In this document: positions 5,937 through 7,099 of the stretch, piece by piece
Numbering within the stretch: the first letter of the stretch is position 1
Layout of the letters: each line of letters opens with the position of its first letter
The notes under the pieces: generated by a model
Told to the model about the DNA's origin: nothing
Seen by the model: only the letters and a program-made list of their open reading frames with translations
Database searches by the model: none
Assembly: GCA_002390225.1 (NCBI GenBank)
Contig: DGOW01000040.1
Coordinates: forward strand, 53,287 to 60,385
Direction of reading: 5' to 3'
DNA length: 7,099 bases
Source of the DNA: Gemmatimonadales bacterium UBA4456
Lineage (GTDB): Bacteria > Gemmatimonadota > Gemmatimonadetes > Longimicrobiales > Gaopeijiaceae
Position numbers and translations under genes: made by a program

Positions 5937-5967
5937 GGCCCCGCGTGGCATCGTGCCACGCGGGGCC
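5937..5967. terminator. Strong hairpin, probable bidirectional terminator
   Basis: The arms ggccccgcgtggca (5937-5950) and tgccacgcggggcc (5954-5967) pair perfectly over 14 bp around a 3-nt loop, tcg. With one bulged G at 5936 the stem extends by agc/gct. It lies between the ends of the convergent 78-residue membrane gene and mrp. There is no clear T-run on either side, as is common in GC-rich genomes, so it is either a U-poor intrinsic terminator or a 3'-end stabiliser for both transcripts. Confidence 0.7.
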
Positions 5968-5975
5968 GCTGTCGT

Positions 5976-7088
5976 CTAACCTGCGACCGCGAGCTGCCGT
6001 TCGACCGCAGCCATGACGTCTGCGAGCGCAATTGCCGTAACAGACTTCGGCGCCGAAACCATCGTCGGCGCGCCCGCGTCACCGGCCTGAACCACCGCTG
6101 AATCGAGCGGTACACGGCCGAGGAACGGAACCTCCATTTCCTTGGCGAGCCCCTCCCCACCTCCACGACCGAAGATGTCGTGAACCTCGTCACAGTTCGG
6201 GCACACGAAGCCGCTCATGTTCTCCACAATGCCGAGCACCCTGGTGTTCACGCGCTCGAACATCTTGATCCCCCGGCGTACGTCACCGGTTGCCACCTGC
6301 TGGGGAGTGGTCACCATCACCGCACCATCGAGATCGATCGTCTGGACCAGCGAGAGCTGAGCGTCGCCCGTACCGGGAGGCATGTCGATGATCATCGTAT
6401 CCACGTCGCCCCAGTCGACCTGCTCCAGGAATTGCTTCAGGATCCCACTTATGAGCGGCCCCCGCATGATGGCGGGCTGATCCTCTTCGAGGAGAAAACC
6501 GAGGCTCATCAGGCGAACTCCATGGGCCTCGATAGGCTCGATCATCTCCTGGCCCTTCTCACCTGACACACTAGGGCGACGATTCACGCCGAACATGAGC
6601 GGGATGTTGGGGCCATAGATGTCGGCGTCCACCAGTCCCACCTTGTGGCCGGCCTTGGCAAAGGCGGCCGCGAGATTGGCGGCGACCATCGACTTCCCGA
6701 CCCCACCCTTTCCGGAGCTGACGGCGATCACTTGCGATACGCCCGACAGAAGACCCGGCTTCGGGGTCGGCGCCGGCACAGAGCCGGGCTTGAGGCCACC
6801 GCCACCGCCACCGCCACCGCCGCCGCCAGCCGGCGGCGCCATCTGCGGCAACTGAACGTTGATCTTCACGTCCGAAACCCCGTCGAGGACCTCGACGGTG
6901 GACCGAGCATGCTTGAGGAGGTCGCTCGAGTCTTCGGCGCCGAGCTGGAACTGAAAGCGTACAGCGCCCGAGTCATCGACCTCGAGGTTCTGAACCACGC
7001 CGGCGGCAATGAGGTCCCGGCCGGAGCCGGGGTGCTTGACGGCCGCGAGCGCGGCCATGACGGAGCGACGAAGATCTTCGGAATTCAT
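5976..7088 (-). CDS. apbC: Mrp/ApbC-type iron-sulfur cluster carrier ATPase
   Basis: 370 residues, a normal length for the family, from ATG 7088. An N-terminal MIP18/DUF59-type domain (about 1-80) is followed by a glycine and proline linker (84-113) and a MinD/Mrp P-loop ATPase domain (about 118-370). Visible motifs are the deviant Walker A GKGGVGKS (126-133), DADIYGPNIP (154-163), IIDMPPGTGD (233-242), and VCPNC (295-299), whose two cysteines bridge the iron-sulfur cluster between two monomers in characterised members. The protein loads and hands over 4Fe-4S clusters to target enzymes in the cytoplasm and binds ATP. The DUF59 domain lacks an obvious cysteine of its own. Only 11 nt upstream are visible, with no Shine-Dalgarno among them. 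Both names Mrp and ApbC are in use for this family. Confidence 0.95.
   Translation of the reverse strand: MNSEDLRRSVMAALAAVKHPGSGRDLIAAGVVQNLEVDDSGAVRFQFQLGAEDSSDLLKHARSTVEVLDGVSDVKINVQLPQMAPPAGGGGGGGGGGGLKPGSVPAPTPKPGLLSGVSQVIAVSSGKGGVGKSMVAANLAAAFAKAGHKVGLVDADIYGPNIPLMFGVNRRPSVSGEKGQEMIEPIEAHGVRLMSLGFLLEEDQPAIMRGPLISGILKQFLEQVDWGDVDTMIIDMPPGTGDAQLSLVQTIDLDGAVMVTTPQQVATGDVRRGIKMFERVNTRVLGIVENMSGFVCPNCDEVHDIFGRGGGEGLAKEMEVPFLGRVPLDSAVVQAGDAGAPTMVSAPKSVTAIALADVMAAVERQLAVAG
6795..6827 (-). repeat. Glycine-coding microsatellite in the Mrp linker
   Basis: Eleven consecutive glycine codons (residues 88-98), all GGC or GGT, come from a ccaccg-type hexamer repeat that shades into ccg. They lie exactly between the DUF59-type domain and the ATPase domain, where length change would be tolerated. 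Slippage in multiples of three would alter linker length without a frameshift. Confidence 0.85.
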
Positions 7089-7099
7089 GAATGTACCGG

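Noticed and set aside
6180..6566. Plus-strand open frame of 128 residues inside mrp
   Set aside because: It is antisense to the conserved ATPase core of Mrp; its His/Leu-rich sequence is a mirror artefact.

Overview
The window suggests a high-GC, Gram-negative-type bacterium. Gene content and protein style (UbiE variant, paired M16 peptidases, secreted toastrack-like protein, Mrp with a glycine linker) fit Gemmatimonadota best. That placement is an inference from sequence style, not a database result. Most of the window is ordinary chromosomal gene content; I see no integrase, transposase, CRISPR array, tRNA or rRNA.

Layout. (1) 3-3312, plus strand: the 3' end of mutM (DNA glycosylase, zinc finger intact), then two exported M16-family metallopeptidase genes. 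Each gene starts inside the stop codon of the one before (GTGA, then ATGA), so the three look co-transcribed and translationally coupled. The first M16 protein keeps the zinc motif HxxEH but lacks the R/Y pair. The second has lost HxxEH and keeps the R/Y pair. This is the pattern of a two-subunit M16B protease in the periplasm or cell envelope. (2) 3319-4050 (possibly to 4107), minus strand: ubiE/menG, the methyltransferase of menaquinone synthesis, convergent with the M16 pair and separated from it by only 6 nt. (3) 4051-4813: a short divergent control region, then about 600 nt that look like gene wreckage. They hold the N-terminal part of an ECF-sigma-like protein, an unassigned stretch, and the frameshifted membrane tail of another protein. 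(4) 4817-5911, plus strand: an intact pair with good ribosome binding sites, encoding a secreted beta-rich protein of the LiaF/DUF4097 'toastrack' kind and a 78-residue membrane protein. (5) 5912-5975: a compact intergenic region with two hairpins between convergent genes. (6) 5976-7088, minus strand: Mrp/ApbC, the P-loop ATPase that carries iron-sulfur clusters.

How the parts may work together. The M16 pair probably degrades peptides in the envelope. The toastrack plus small membrane protein pair, behind a broken sigma-factor-like gene and a weak SigW-like promoter motif, looks like the surviving half of an envelope-stress or surface module whose regulatory half has decayed or was lost. UbiE, MutM and Mrp are housekeeping genes. 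The most unusual part of the window is the collapsed locus at 4195-4807. I do not see a clearly new multi-gene system.
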